A stretch of DNA of 64,000 nt from Victivallis lenta (GCF_009695545.1 NZ_VUNS01000012.1:1-64000); one strand, 5' to 3'. Numbered from the stretch's first letter, positions 37,581 to 46,536 are shown. Translations and numbers: made by a program. The notes: a model not told the origin generated them from the letters alone.

Positions 37581-38930
37581 TCAGATCGCCATTTTGATCC
37601 GTTCGATGGCGCGTTTGGCGAGGATAAAATCCCGTTCCTTCTGTTTCTGTTTGAGCACTGCCTCCTTGACCTTGCGGGTCAGGACGCCTGTTTCATCGAG
37701 CAGCAGCTTGAGCCTGCCGCGCAGTTCGTCGATTCCGTGATTCAGCTCCTCCATCGGATCGACCGCTTCGGAAACAGGTTCCGGGTTACGAACGACCGTC
37801 TGCACAGGGGCGGACACGACTCTCATTTCATTGTTTTCCATCTTGGGTTCCTCCGTTTGAGTTTGAATGGGTTTGGGTTCTTGAGTTTTCGGCTGATATA
37901 ACGGTATCGTGATATAATGTCCCGTGCCTCCGGTTGCAAGGATCGGGAAATGTCCGTCACATGCCTCTATCTTCGTATGCCCCTCCGACAGCAGCCGAAG
38001 AAGCGCGTGCTTGTTGAGTTTGATCGAAACATCGTTCCAGTTGCCGATGAACTCCGCCGCAATGCTGGTGTGCATCTCGCCAGCGAGAATGTTCAAATAC
38101 CCCGGTTTGCTCTGGTACAGCTCCACAGGATTATGCGGAGGCAGATCGGGAACGTTTTTGAGGAAGATTTCAAGCTGCTGCCCTCGCTCCGGCAGAAACG
38201 ATACCGAACGGACCAATGCCTTCTGCGAGGGGATGACCTGTTTCCAGTTCGGATAGTTCCCCTCCAACCCCTCCGCATACCAGACCCAGTGTTCCGTTTC
38301 GATGCGACACATCTTCCCGGTTCTGTCCGTCCACGTGCAGAGCGTACCGGCTTCCGTTGTCTTGGTCTGCATCAGAGCCAACGGAAGCGGTATCGTGAAG
38401 TCATCCACATTCAGCGGAACGTAGATGTTCAGCAGCTCCCTGCCGTTGGTCGTAGTGATTCCCTCCCGGCAGAGATTGATCCCCTGCAAGACCTTGCGAG
38501 GGTTGTTCCGGTCAACAAGCGGAGATGCCGCAGCAAACAGAGCGACAAACTCCTTCGGCAGCTCGCTGATAGAGCAGTGTTCATCCTCATCGGGAACCCG
38601 CCATTCCACACCGGACTTCGGAAACAGAGTTCTTTCCCCGATTCGCAGAATTCCTTCGTTGTCCTCGATCTCCAGCACCTTGTTCCGGTATCCGCGAACC
38701 GCATCCCGGAACTCATCGAATCCCACGATACAGCGAAACTCGACTTCACCTGCACACGCCGTTCGGAACGTCATCTGTTCAGCTGGAGAACGGGTGCTGA
38801 AACAGACCTTGCCATCCTTGCATTCAACCAGCAGGGATTTATGCTCCGGAATCGGAGACATCCGGCTGATCAGTTTTCCGAGCGCGATCAACGCTCTTTC
38901 CAATTCATTTTTGTTCACTTCAATCTTCAT
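37581..38930 (-). CDS. DNA polymerase III beta (sliding clamp) homologue with C-terminal coiled coil
   Basis: The first 360 or so of 449 residues follow the three-domain clamp: MKIEVNKNELERALIALGKL, FVALFAAASPLVDRNNPRKV with TTNGRELLNIYVPL (domain 2), and GNYPNWKQVIPSQ with IKLNKHALLRLL (domain 3). The chromosomal clamp is usually about 365-380 residues; this one carries a charged linker and a coiled coil (about 395-449) beyond it. The usual C-terminal MPM(R/K)L-like clamp end is thus buried or lost. GGAGG precedes the ATG at 38930. It probably tethers the element's DNA enzymes or redirects the host polymerase. Element-borne clamps of this kind are uncommon. Confidence 0.75.
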   Translation of the reverse strand: MKIEVNKNELERALIALGKLISRMSPIPEHKSLLVECKDGKVCFSTRSPAEQMTFRTACAGEVEFRCIVGFDEFRDAVRGYRNKVLEIEDNEGILRIGERTLFPKSGVEWRVPDEDEHCSISELPKEFVALFAAASPLVDRNNPRKVLQGINLCREGITTTNGRELLNIYVPLNVDDFTIPLPLALMQTKTTEAGTLCTWTDRTGKMCRIETEHWVWYAEGLEGNYPNWKQVIPSQKALVRSVSFLPERGQQLEIFLKNVPDLPPHNPVELYQSKPGYLNILAGEMHTSIAAEFIGNWNDVSIKLNKHALLRLLSEGHTKIEACDGHFPILATGGTGHYITIPLYQPKTQEPKPIQTQTEEPKMENNEMRVVSAPVQTVVRNPEPVSEAVDPMEELNHGIDELRGRLKLLLDETGVLTRKVKEAVLKQKQKERDFILAKRAIERIKMAI

Positions 38931-39154
38931 ACACAACCTCCGTGATGTTGAAAATAACAAGCCCCTCCGATCCCGAAAGACCGGAAGGGCCGTTGATAAG
39001 GTTCAGACCGATCTCTTCAGCCTGCTGTCACGTGGTTATATATACGTGAAACTGGAATGAAATACACGATTTCTCTGTCTTCATCATACACGCTTTTCAT
39101 AAGGAAAGTCGGGGGTGGATTTGTAAACGTTGTCTTGAGTGATATATTTTATCA

Positions 39155-39172
39155 TGAAACGGTTCCGTTTCA
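39155..39172. promoter_or_regulatory. Operator-like palindrome upstream of rhuM
   Basis: TGAAACGG and CCGTTTCA are perfect arms separated by TT. The site lies just after AT-rich promoter-like DNA (TATATTTTAT at about 39143) and 35 bases before the RhuM start, in the divergent region shared with the clamp operon. Candidate binding site for an element regulator. Confidence 0.5.
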
Positions 39173-39207
39173 AGTAATTAGCTTGAATCTTCGTGTGAGA
39201 CAACGTA

Positions 39208-40287
39208 ATGAAAAATTGTAAGAAACAAACTCAGCCGCCGACAGTAAGAAGTGCGGCAGCGGAATATTTGACGTATATCGCTTCTGTTGGAAATGAACCG
39301 CAGAATATTGAAATTCGATATGAGGATGAAAATATCTGGCTCACACAGCGTATGATGGCTCTCCTTTACGATGTGGAAACGAATACCATCAATTACCACA
39401 TCAAGAAAGTCTTCGAGGACAGCGAACTCCAGGAAGAAGCAACTATTCGAAAATTTCGAATAGTTCAGTCTGAAGGCGGGAGAACCATTGAACGGGACGT
39501 CAAGCACTATAGCCTTCAAATGATTATTGCCGTCGGTTTCAAAGTCAATTCTGAGCGTGCGGTTCAATTCAGAAAATGGGTTAATGGAATTGCCTCGACT
39601 TACACGATCAAAGGTTGGGTCATGGATGACGAACGCCTCAAAAGAGGGACTTTTCTGACTGACAAGTATTTTGATGAACAGTTGGAACGGATTCGTGAAA
39701 TCCGTGCCAGCGAGCGTAAATTCTATCAGAAAATCACCGATCTTTATGCAACTGCCATTGATTACGACCGCACCGCGCTTGCAACGAAACGCTTCTATGC
39801 AACCGTTCAGAATAAAATGCACTTTGCTGTTCACGGTCATACCGCAGCGGAATTGATTGTTTCACGCGCCAATGCCGACAAGACTCATATGGGCTTGACA
39901 ACATGGCAGGATGCTCCGGACGGCAAGATACGGAAGTCGGATGTCGTAATCGCCAAAAACTATCTCACCGAACAGGAACTGGCTCAACTGAACCGGATGG
40001 TAACCGCTTATCTGGATTTCGCTGAAAACATGGCGATCCGTAAGATTCCGCTTACCATGGCCGATTGGGAACAACGTCTGAACGCATTTATTGAGATGTT
40101 TGAATACGGTCTTCTGAAAGATGCCGGAAAGGTTACAGCGGAAATCGCCAAACTTCATGCTGAAACCGAATTCGAAAAATACCGCATCATTCAAGATCGT
40201 CAATTTCTTTCCGACTATGACAAATTCCTTCTGGAACTGGAGGAGCAGACAAGGAAAAACAGCAAGTTTACAGAAGGGAAAGAGTGA
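39208..40287 (+). CDS. rhuM: RhuM-family (virulence-associated) protein
   Basis: The 359-residue protein has the RhuM signature: IEIRYEDENIWLTQRMMALLYDVETNTINYHIKKVFED, then TIRKFRIVQSEGGRTIERDVKHYSLQMIIAVGFKVNSERAVQFRKW (about 65-115), a KilA-N-like antirepressor region, followed by a Fic-neighbouring-type DUF with YATVQNKMHFAVHGHTAAELI. RhuM was named in a Salmonella pathogenicity island and is common on mobile elements and beside restriction genes; its biochemical role is unclear. Monocistronic, divergent from the clamp operon. Confidence 0.88.
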   Translation: MKNCKKQTQPPTVRSAAAEYLTYIASVGNEPQNIEIRYEDENIWLTQRMMALLYDVETNTINYHIKKVFEDSELQEEATIRKFRIVQSEGGRTIERDVKHYSLQMIIAVGFKVNSERAVQFRKWVNGIASTYTIKGWVMDDERLKRGTFLTDKYFDEQLERIREIRASERKFYQKITDLYATAIDYDRTALATKRFYATVQNKMHFAVHGHTAAELIVSRANADKTHMGLTTWQDAPDGKIRKSDVVIAKNYLTEQELAQLNRMVTAYLDFAENMAIRKIPLTMADWEQRLNAFIEMFEYGLLKDAGKVTAEIAKLHAETEFEKYRIIQDRQFLSDYDKFLLELEEQTRKNSKFTEGKE

Positions 40288-40439
40288 CAGTCAACTCGTG
40301 AAATACATTTGTTGACGCAGGGAATCAACGAACAATTCACACCCTTTTCATAGAAGATTCGGATGTGGCAATCCTATGCAGAGAATAACTCTGACACCGT
40401 GTTTTTGAGCTCAACGAACCACGATCAAGGAGAAATGCC

Positions 40440-40904
40440 ATGACTGAATCTCATCCATTGCAAAGCGTCATCCACAACATCATCGAACGTTATCTTGCCA
40501 AGTACGAATCCGCATCTGTTGGAATCTATCGGTTCCATGCGATAGACGGAGGTGAGTTCTCCAAATATCTGAACTCTCTTAAGATCACGTTGAATCGGAA
40601 AGCATTCATCCCGACTTACTGCTGGCATTATGATCCATATGGAAAACACTATATCCTCTTCCTCTTCATCTGCGATGGATACGGACGATACGACCTTGCC
40701 GATCTCCTGTCTGTAATCAGGCGACTTTGGACATCTCATTCCATGTCACCTGTCGAACAGATTGACAACATCCGTATCACAGTAAACAATTCAACAGAAA
40801 TGCTGGAACATCTGGATCAATGGATTCTGAATCTGACAGAACCACAGTTCTGTAATGAACGAATACCACATCAGCGGAGCTATGGAGTTTCTCAAAAGAT
40901 ATAA
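40440..40904 (+). CDS. Inovirus Gp2/YagK-like protein (replication-associated), distant
   Basis: The 154-residue protein has FIPTYCWHYDPYGKHYILFLFICDGYGRYDLADLL, which resembles the core of the inovirus Gp2/YfjJ-YagK family, where a similar Trp...His-Y-Hxx block is followed by a nucleic-acid-binding helix. The likeness is distant and the usual HYH is reduced to KHY, so activity is doubtful. AAGGAG precedes the ATG. It lies after rhuM in the element and ends in a hairpin shared with the convergent gene. Confidence 0.5.
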   Translation: MTESHPLQSVIHNIIERYLAKYESASVGIYRFHAIDGGEFSKYLNSLKITLNRKAFIPTYCWHYDPYGKHYILFLFICDGYGRYDLADLLSVIRRLWTSHSMSPVEQIDNIRITVNNSTEMLEHLDQWILNLTEPQFCNERIPHQRSYGVSQKI

Positions 40905-40907
40905 ATT

Positions 40908-40936
40908 ATCCCCGGCTACCATACGTAACCGGGGAT
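40908..40936. terminator. Bidirectional terminator hairpin
   Basis: ATCCCCGG and CCGGGGAT form an 8-bp perfect stem with a 13-nt loop between the stops at 40904 and 40960. It fits a shared 3' end for two convergent transcripts. Confidence 0.6.
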
Positions 40937-40959
40937 GAAACGATATTTCGACAGAAATT

Positions 40960-42567
40960 TTATTCAACCATATCTTCTTCTGTTCCGGGCTCTATGCGCA
41001 CATCGCCATTAGGCTCAAAAAGATATTTTTTGATTTCGCCCGTTTCCATATTCTCCACACGAAATCCTGTTGCAGGGTTATTGCCCTCCACAATATAGGT
41101 GTGATCTGCCACTTCACACAGAGGGCTATTGCCTTCTTTCGAAAACGAGAAAATCGCTATCGGAAGCTCGGTTTGTATTGCCAAGCCAATCCCGCGCTCA
41201 AACTCTTTGTTGAAGTCATCATTGACTGCGTAGAAAAAAACGACATCCGCATTTTTTTCACGCAGCTTCATCTCGAACTCCAAGTCATCCTTCAAAATTT
41301 CTGTATTGACAATCGTGATCGCCGTATTTTTTTCCAGACAACGGAGAAACTTCTGAATATATCCATCTTGACCATTGGGAATTACAACAACAATATTCCG
41401 ATTCTCTTTTGTTTTTTCTGAAAGATATTTTAACAATTCTCTCATGAAAAGATCAGCTCTATTCGACTCAAACAATGCGATAGAACCAGCCGGCCAGAAA
41501 TACGGAAGATTTCCGTTATATTTTTTTTGCTTCAAGGTAACTTCGTAGGGCTTCGGAAACCAGATCGGATCAAGCTTGATCCCCTGTTCCCATGCACGTT
41601 TTTTCAGCTCTGATTCTTCAAGAATGGTGGTCTCATTATCATCCACCCATTCACCCCTGTAAAAATCCATAGGATTCATTTCTCGAACTTTGACTTGGCG
41701 TACTCGCATTTTTATGTTATGCCGCTTTGCTTCGGTAAGAATTGGCAATATTTCAGACAAAGCAGTTCGATTAAAAAGGGGGTCTGATTGATAGTGTGGA
41801 AAAATGATTTCAGAATGCATGTGGCGAAGTATTTCCCAATCCAATTTATCGGCTCCATCCGCAGTACAAAACCACCCCATACCAGGATTGGCTTGTGCGA
41901 TGTAAATTGATGTGGAAAATTGCCATGGATTGGAGGAGAAGTTGCAGTATTTGGAAAACCAAACACCGGATTGGCGTGGTTTGAACAAAAATGGATATTC
42001 GCCAGGAAGGTCATTGTATTTGAAGCATTTTACTTCAAAAACCCCGTTCCCCGCGTGACAGTATAGGGCTTTGAGATTTCCATTTGCATTATAGAGGGGT
42101 AATGGAGTTTCCGCCACAATCCATGTCTGTAGGGTGGATGATTCTGCATGAGAACGGATTAGTTTGCCTGAAATGGTATCCATATCAATTTGATTGAGAC
42201 CGAGCTTCTGTGCTAAAGCAATGTAATCAATATTTCCGAGTATTTCTTGAAGAATGGATTGAAATTCCCAAGAAGTGATGTTGTATAACGATGGAACCGG
42301 AAGCATGGGGGAGGCCGATTGCATTACAGGATAGTTACAACTCAATGTTTTTTTCTGTCTAGAAACCGTTATTCCCGATGTGCTTGTATCCACAAGAATC
42401 GTACCGTCAGAATTGGAAAAACCTTGAAAGAAGGGGATATGTGTCAGATTTCCCAATCTTGAAATCTCAGGTGAATCAGCATGATTGATCGCCCAAATAA
42501 TAACTTTTGAAGTAGCATCCGTCAACTTGATCTGTTCTGCATTTTCTGTCTGTTTGGTAATCCACAT
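40960..42567 (-). CDS. Uncharacterised 535-residue protein of the D5-helicase operon
   Basis: No family recognised. The middle region (about 225-300: ANPGMGWFCTADGADKLDWEI... HYQSDPLFNRTALSEILPIL) looks like a Toprim-type alpha/beta fold, and the C-terminal region (about 370-490) alternates hydrophobic strands and helices (IVVVIPNGQDG, ADVVFFYAV) like a RecA-type ATPase without a Walker A motif. That order, Toprim then RecA-like, is typical of element primase-helicases; here the ATPase would be inactive. This is inference from pattern only. It starts 1 nt after the stop of the 42569 gene. Likely partner of the D5-type helicase. Confidence 0.65.
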   Translation of the reverse strand: MWITKQTENAEQIKLTDATSKVIIWAINHADSPEISRLGNLTHIPFFQGFSNSDGTILVDTSTSGITVSRQKKTLSCNYPVMQSASPMLPVPSLYNITSWEFQSILQEILGNIDYIALAQKLGLNQIDMDTISGKLIRSHAESSTLQTWIVAETPLPLYNANGNLKALYCHAGNGVFEVKCFKYNDLPGEYPFLFKPRQSGVWFSKYCNFSSNPWQFSTSIYIAQANPGMGWFCTADGADKLDWEILRHMHSEIIFPHYQSDPLFNRTALSEILPILTEAKRHNIKMRVRQVKVREMNPMDFYRGEWVDDNETTILEESELKKRAWEQGIKLDPIWFPKPYEVTLKQKKYNGNLPYFWPAGSIALFESNRADLFMRELLKYLSEKTKENRNIVVVIPNGQDGYIQKFLRCLEKNTAITIVNTEILKDDLEFEMKLREKNADVVFFYAVNDDFNKEFERGIGLAIQTELPIAIFSFSKEGNSPLCEVADHTYIVEGNNPATGFRVENMETGEIKKYLFEPNGDVRIEPGTEEDMVE

Positions 42568-42568
42568 T

Positions 42569-43027
42569 TTATTTTCTCCCGTTGGATTGCAGATAATAAT
42601 AGAAGTTCAAAACGGTCCCGATTGCCTGGCATTTGAAAAAACAGGAATTGCAATTCCACGTGGCAAGCATCCTTTGAAATCCGACATCGGAAAAATGCAG
42701 GATCGGGTATGGGATCAGTATTCCACATTCTTTACGTAATTCAACCGGGTAAAAGAAACCCAGGTGTTGCGGTCCTTCCCAGTCGATGGCCCTGACGATG
42801 ATTTCAAGTTTTTCCGCAGTCAACGGAAATGGCGAAACATGGAATCGTTGCTGAAAGCTTAAGATGAGAGAGTCGTTTTTCTGCTCAGAAGAACTTGCAG
42901 ATGGTATAGGAACGGCATCGACAATCTCCGGTTCAATAATTTCCTCTTTTGGATCATTGCCTGTTCGGGCAAAACTCATTTTTTCAAAACGATCTGTGAA
43001 GAATTTTTCTTCTGTTTCTGTTAGCAT
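42569..43027 (-). CDS. Uncharacterised 152-residue protein of the D5-helicase operon
   Basis: The start at 43027 was chosen for a strong GGAGGAAACC; the longer frame to 43108 adds 27 unlikely residues. The protein has an acidic, Pro/Ser-rich N-terminal half and a C-terminal domain with CGILIPYPILHFSDVGFQRM and WNCNSCFFKCQ, a Cys cluster (C-x2-C-x3-C) that may bind metal. No family recognised. It sits between the helicase and the 535-residue protein, so a role in starting or regulating element replication is likely. Confidence 0.65.
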   Translation of the reverse strand: MLTETEEKFFTDRFEKMSFARTGNDPKEEIIEPEIVDAVPIPSASSSEQKNDSLILSFQQRFHVSPFPLTAEKLEIIVRAIDWEGPQHLGFFYPVELRKECGILIPYPILHFSDVGFQRMLATWNCNSCFFKCQAIGTVLNFYYYLQSNGRK

Positions 43028-43113
43028 GGTTTCCTCCATTTTGTTTGAGTTTATCCGCCGTTGCCATCGAAAAACGACGGCAACGACGGGAAATACACGT
43101 TTTTGCAATTTTT

Positions 43114-43129
43114 ATATACGCGCGTATAT
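43114..43129. promoter_or_regulatory. 16-bp perfect palindrome upstream of the 43027 gene
   Basis: ATATACGCGCGTATAT reads the same on both strands. It lies in the 113-bp gap between the helicase gene and the next gene. A similar TATATATACGTG stretch occurs in the divergent rhuM/clamp promoter region near 39030. Candidate operator or promoter core for an element regulator. Confidence 0.5.
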
Positions 43130-43140
43130 GTACCTTTTTT

Positions 43141-44517
43141 TCAGTCAAGTAACTCGAAGCCCTTGTAGCCACGAATCTTTTGTCCATGGATGGAATTAGA
43201 GCCGATGGCATCGTATTCCGTCCCCATGGACTTTGCAAAACGCTTGTAAAAAGCAGCTTCTTCAAGGAACTCAAGTCCCAGGTCTCTCTGGTGTCTGATA
43301 TAGGTGGCATAAGCCGACCTTGAAGAGAATTCATTGCCTGCTGAACGTCTGATATAGTTACAGACAAACATGTCCATCGACCGAATCTCATCCACCAGCT
43401 TGTCGCGACGAACCTTCTGCGTTGTGGTCAGCTCAATCCGCCAATTGTTGCTCCGTACATGCCTTGCTCCATCAAGAATCCAGTTTAAAATACCGCTGCC
43501 TTCTTCCGCCAGCAGGCGATCGACAAGAGTTCGATCCTGTTTTTCTTCAGGAATATGGTGATGGAACAAAATCGGCAGCATTCGGTCTTTCCATTCTTGC
43601 CCCTTGCCTTCAAATTTTACCGACATTTTGTGGTTAGTAACTATAATCAACGAGAAGGTCCCATGATGTTTCTTCTTAAGGTTTTCGAATTTCTGGGCCG
43701 TCTGAAAATAGTCTCCGCCAACAGCTTTCTTGACGAATTCGCCTCTAGAAGAACACAAGGCTCCACTGATGGCTTCCGAGGCCGTCAACAGGGTCTGAGT
43801 CGTCAAGTCTGAAAAACCAAAAGGGCTGGAAATAGTTCTGAAATTTAGATCGAATACCCGTTTAGGGTCAAGTATTTTCGATATCAGTAGAACCAGTAAA
43901 CTCTTCCCACACCCTCCTTCGCCTTGGAACAGCAGGAACTTTCTGGTCCGGTTGGCAGGAAAGAGCGAGGCCCCTAGGTAGTCCTGAATAACTCGTCGGT
44001 CATCCGCATCCGGAATAATCTCCCGGATTTTTTCCTCAAACAATGGCGCTTTTGCATTCGGGACATAGGGAACGGTTAGGGAATCAAGAATCATGTCTTC
44101 TTGATTATAATCTCGAAATTTCAACTCTTGGCTTACAGATTCCCAGTAAAGAATCCCGTTCGTAACTGGAATGATATCTGGATCAAGTGGCGGGAATCTC
44201 TCGGCCCCATTCTCAAGTTGAACCATCTGCATAATTTCATGCAGCAAGCCAGGCGTTATCTGTGAAAAACATGATTTAGAGGTTGATCGCATCAGCCGTA
44301 GAATTAGATCGCGAATCGCAATCTTGATGGCGGCCGAAGATGTGCTATGCCATCGACCATTTTTCATTTTTAACCAGCCAACATCATGGAAATATTTTAC
44401 CTGAGTGTCTTGCTGGAAGGCTGCTGCGAAGAAAATAGGATTGACGCGGGGATTTCTCCGTCCCTCCGTGGGGAATGGTTCTCCAAATTTCTCGATGATG
44501 GGTTGATACTCTTGCAT
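43141..44517 (-). CDS. P4/D5-type superfamily 3 replication helicase
   Basis: The 458-residue protein has a D5_N-like front part and an SF3 helicase core: Walker A GEGGCGKS at about 199-206, followed by an AAA-like region ending in LIIVTNHKM (sensor-like Asn, near 300). This is the phage/plasmid primase family C-terminal half (TIGR01613, as in P4 alpha), but the N-terminal primase module is missing, so a partner is needed. It likely unwinds the element's origin. It starts 2 nt after the HTH gene ends. Confidence 0.88.
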   Translation of the reverse strand: MQEYQPIIEKFGEPFPTEGRRNPRVNPIFFAAAFQQDTQVKYFHDVGWLKMKNGRWHSTSSAAIKIAIRDLILRLMRSTSKSCFSQITPGLLHEIMQMVQLENGAERFPPLDPDIIPVTNGILYWESVSQELKFRDYNQEDMILDSLTVPYVPNAKAPLFEEKIREIIPDADDRRVIQDYLGASLFPANRTRKFLLFQGEGGCGKSLLVLLISKILDPKRVFDLNFRTISSPFGFSDLTTQTLLTASEAISGALCSSRGEFVKKAVGGDYFQTAQKFENLKKKHHGTFSLIIVTNHKMSVKFEGKGQEWKDRMLPILFHHHIPEEKQDRTLVDRLLAEEGSGILNWILDGARHVRSNNWRIELTTTQKVRRDKLVDEIRSMDMFVCNYIRRSAGNEFSSRSAYATYIRHQRDLGLEFLEEAAFYKRFAKSMGTEYDAIGSNSIHGQKIRGYKGFELLD

Positions 44518-44519
44518 GA

Positions 44520-44888
44520 TTACTGTTCTCCTTCTGTTTGTTTTTCTTTTGTATCCGAAGCATTTATGTAATCATAAATGTCAGTGTTTCTATAGCGTAC
44601 CGTCTTATTCCCAACCAATTTCCGACTAAATGGAAAAGTCCCCTCCTTCTCAAGCGAGCGCAGCTGCGAATAGCTAATAGAAAGTAGCTCAGCAACCTCT
44701 TGGGGAGTTAGTAGTTTCGGGGCTATCGCAGGAGCTAACTCCCCTGTTTTCGCAAGAGCGTGGAGATTTCTTGAAATAATATTGTATTCTTCCCCCGTAA
44801 TCGTTCCTGAATCAAGCAGTACGCTCGCCAGACGGCACACTAAGCGTGCCGTCTGCGGTCGTAATACTTGATTCTGAAATTCTTTCAT
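44520..44888 (-). CDS. Excisionase-like helix-turn-helix (HTH_17/MerR-type) protein
   Basis: From ATG 44888 the product has 122 residues. Its C-terminal half carries LLTPQEVAELLSISYSQLRSLEKEG and KTVRYRNTDIYDYI, the winged helix of the excisionase family (PF12728). AAAGG precedes the start. It begins the minus-strand operon with the helicase and probably controls both excision and operon expression. Directly between integrase cargo and replication genes, where xis usually lies. Confidence 0.85.
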   Translation of the reverse strand: MKEFQNQVLRPQTARLVCRLASVLLDSGTITGEEYNIISRNLHALAKTGELAPAIAPKLLTPQEVAELLSISYSQLRSLEKEGTFPFSRKLVGNKTVRYRNTDIYDYINASDTKEKQTEGEQ

Positions 44889-44978
44889 CTTTGTGCCTTT
44901 CCTGGTTTGCAATAATTATACCACAAATCCGGAGAATGACAATAGTGTCATAAATCGATATAAAATAAGATTTTCTAC

Positions 44979-45006
44979 TTGCTTTTAAGCATGAATACAT
45001 TATATT
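44979..45006 (+). promoter_or_regulatory. Sigma-70-type promoter for the DUF4357 gene
   Basis: TTGCTT and TATATT are separated by 16 bases. The start codon is 48 bases downstream. It fits the strand and AT-rich setting of the gene at 45055. Confidence 0.5.
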
Positions 45007-45054
45007 ACAAGCAATAAGAATTACTCTGAATAATACTCTAAAAATTTAAAAAAA

Positions 45055-46536
45055 ATGAAACAAGAAGAATTAAATGAGATTCGCAGTCTGATCTCCAATG
45101 TAGAATATATTTCGTATCAGCATGGGATCTATCCTGCACTTTTTCGTTTGGTCTTACAGTGTATGTGCAGAGCCCCATTTGCGTCATATAGCACAATCAT
45201 TGAATTTATCAAAATGATTAGACTCCTTGCGGAAGCAGATAAAGACTATAACTTGTTATTAAAAGCTAGTATATTGACTGGGCAATTTCCGGATTATCGT
45301 TTATATAAGCATAAAAAACAAAAAAAACTCAAAAAAGCAAAGGATTCAGCTCGCATCCAACAGGAACTTGAAGAATTCAAAAAGAGGTTAAATTGCCCAG
45401 ATGCCAGAGTGGCTTCCAACATGTTGATTATTCCCGTTGATACCCGCTGGGTGAACCGTATGGATACAAATTTTCATTTTGCCAAACGCTATGCAGAAAA
45501 ACGTGCAGATTATCATATTTTTTGGAAGCACTTATCTTCTTGGCAAAAAAAGATTGCAGAAAAATATTCCCCTGAACATTTTGATAACAGTGGAGATTAT
45601 GTATTATATCGCGATCAGGTCAGATGTAAAGTTGTAAACAGGCGTGAAGAAGAAATACAAGAAAGATTAGCCTTAAATCCCAACGACTGGGATATCAGTT
45701 CAAATATTTCAGTTTATTCAGATAGTATCGCAACAATAAGCAGCAAACACTATCATGATTTTAATATAGAATCAACCAAAAATAAGAATCCATACGATAC
45801 AGACAGTGAAGCAGAGGCCATATTTTCATCTGGCTTTGTTATTTATGATCATCCAGAAACAGAAGAGTTCAAATTTATCTCAATATATCAAAACCATCTT
45901 TTTTCAAAAACAGACAAAATTGTTCCAGTAAAAAAAGCCTTAGAGAGCTACTTTATTGCAACTCACAACGGGCGGCAACCGAATAATTTAGAGTTGAGTG
46001 CATTATGTCAGCGATACTACCGTTTTATTAGAAAATCCTATATGTCGGAAGATATGTGTCATGATGAAAACCTAATTGACAATCGCGAAATGAAAACGGT
46101 ATGTCTAGATACCATGTATTTGCTAGGATGTAAGAACGTTTTTTACCTTTACCACGGCAAGAAAAAAGAGGGGAACTCAGCAACCCTTATTTGGAATATC
46201 AAAAAAAATTGCTGTTACCTTATGAAGGGATCAAAATTGGCAAATACAGTTGATGCCATTGAGGATTGGGCCATTTCAAATTTTATTCAAAAGAAGCTCC
46301 GAGAAAAGCGGCTCCGAAAATCTGCCGATGGCTGTTATCGTGTCCTAAAGACAACAGAAGTCCATTCTCCTTCTTTGGCGGCCTGGTTAGTCTGCGGATA
46401 TAAACGTAACGGCTTGAGTTGTTGGAAAAACAGTCAAGGAAAAACGTTGCGGGATTTTTTGAAATCACGCAACGTTGGTTCTGCATCTAAACTTAACTCA
46501 AAATCTGGATTAGTTTCTCTCGATACTCAGGAGTGA
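45055..46536 (+). CDS. DUF4357 C-terminal protein of unknown function, AT-rich; candidate defence cargo
   Basis: The 493-residue protein has a helical N-terminus with a Lys-rich patch (HKKQKKLKKAKDSAR), a long central part with no recognised fold, and a C-terminal DUF4357-like domain from about 400 (YLMKGSKLANTV..., then SPSLAAWLVCGYKRNGLSCW and GKTLRDFL). DUF4357 is usually found at the ends of restriction-type or GIY-YIG nucleases and methylases. The gene is far more AT-rich than its neighbours and lacks an SD, which points to recent transfer. It lies between integrase and excisionase, a common place for element-borne defence genes, and overlaps the integrase tail by 44 bp. Confidence 0.7.
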   Translation: MKQEELNEIRSLISNVEYISYQHGIYPALFRLVLQCMCRAPFASYSTIIEFIKMIRLLAEADKDYNLLLKASILTGQFPDYRLYKHKKQKKLKKAKDSARIQQELEEFKKRLNCPDARVASNMLIIPVDTRWVNRMDTNFHFAKRYAEKRADYHIFWKHLSSWQKKIAEKYSPEHFDNSGDYVLYRDQVRCKVVNRREEEIQERLALNPNDWDISSNISVYSDSIATISSKHYHDFNIESTKNKNPYDTDSEAEAIFSSGFVIYDHPETEEFKFISIYQNHLFSKTDKIVPVKKALESYFIATHNGRQPNNLELSALCQRYYRFIRKSYMSEDMCHDENLIDNREMKTVCLDTMYLLGCKNVFYLYHGKKKEGNSATLIWNIKKNCCYLMKGSKLANTVDAIEDWAISNFIQKKLREKRLRKSADGCYRVLKTTEVHSPSLAAWLVCGYKRNGLSCWKNSQGKTLRDFLKSRNVGSASKLNSKSGLVSLDTQE

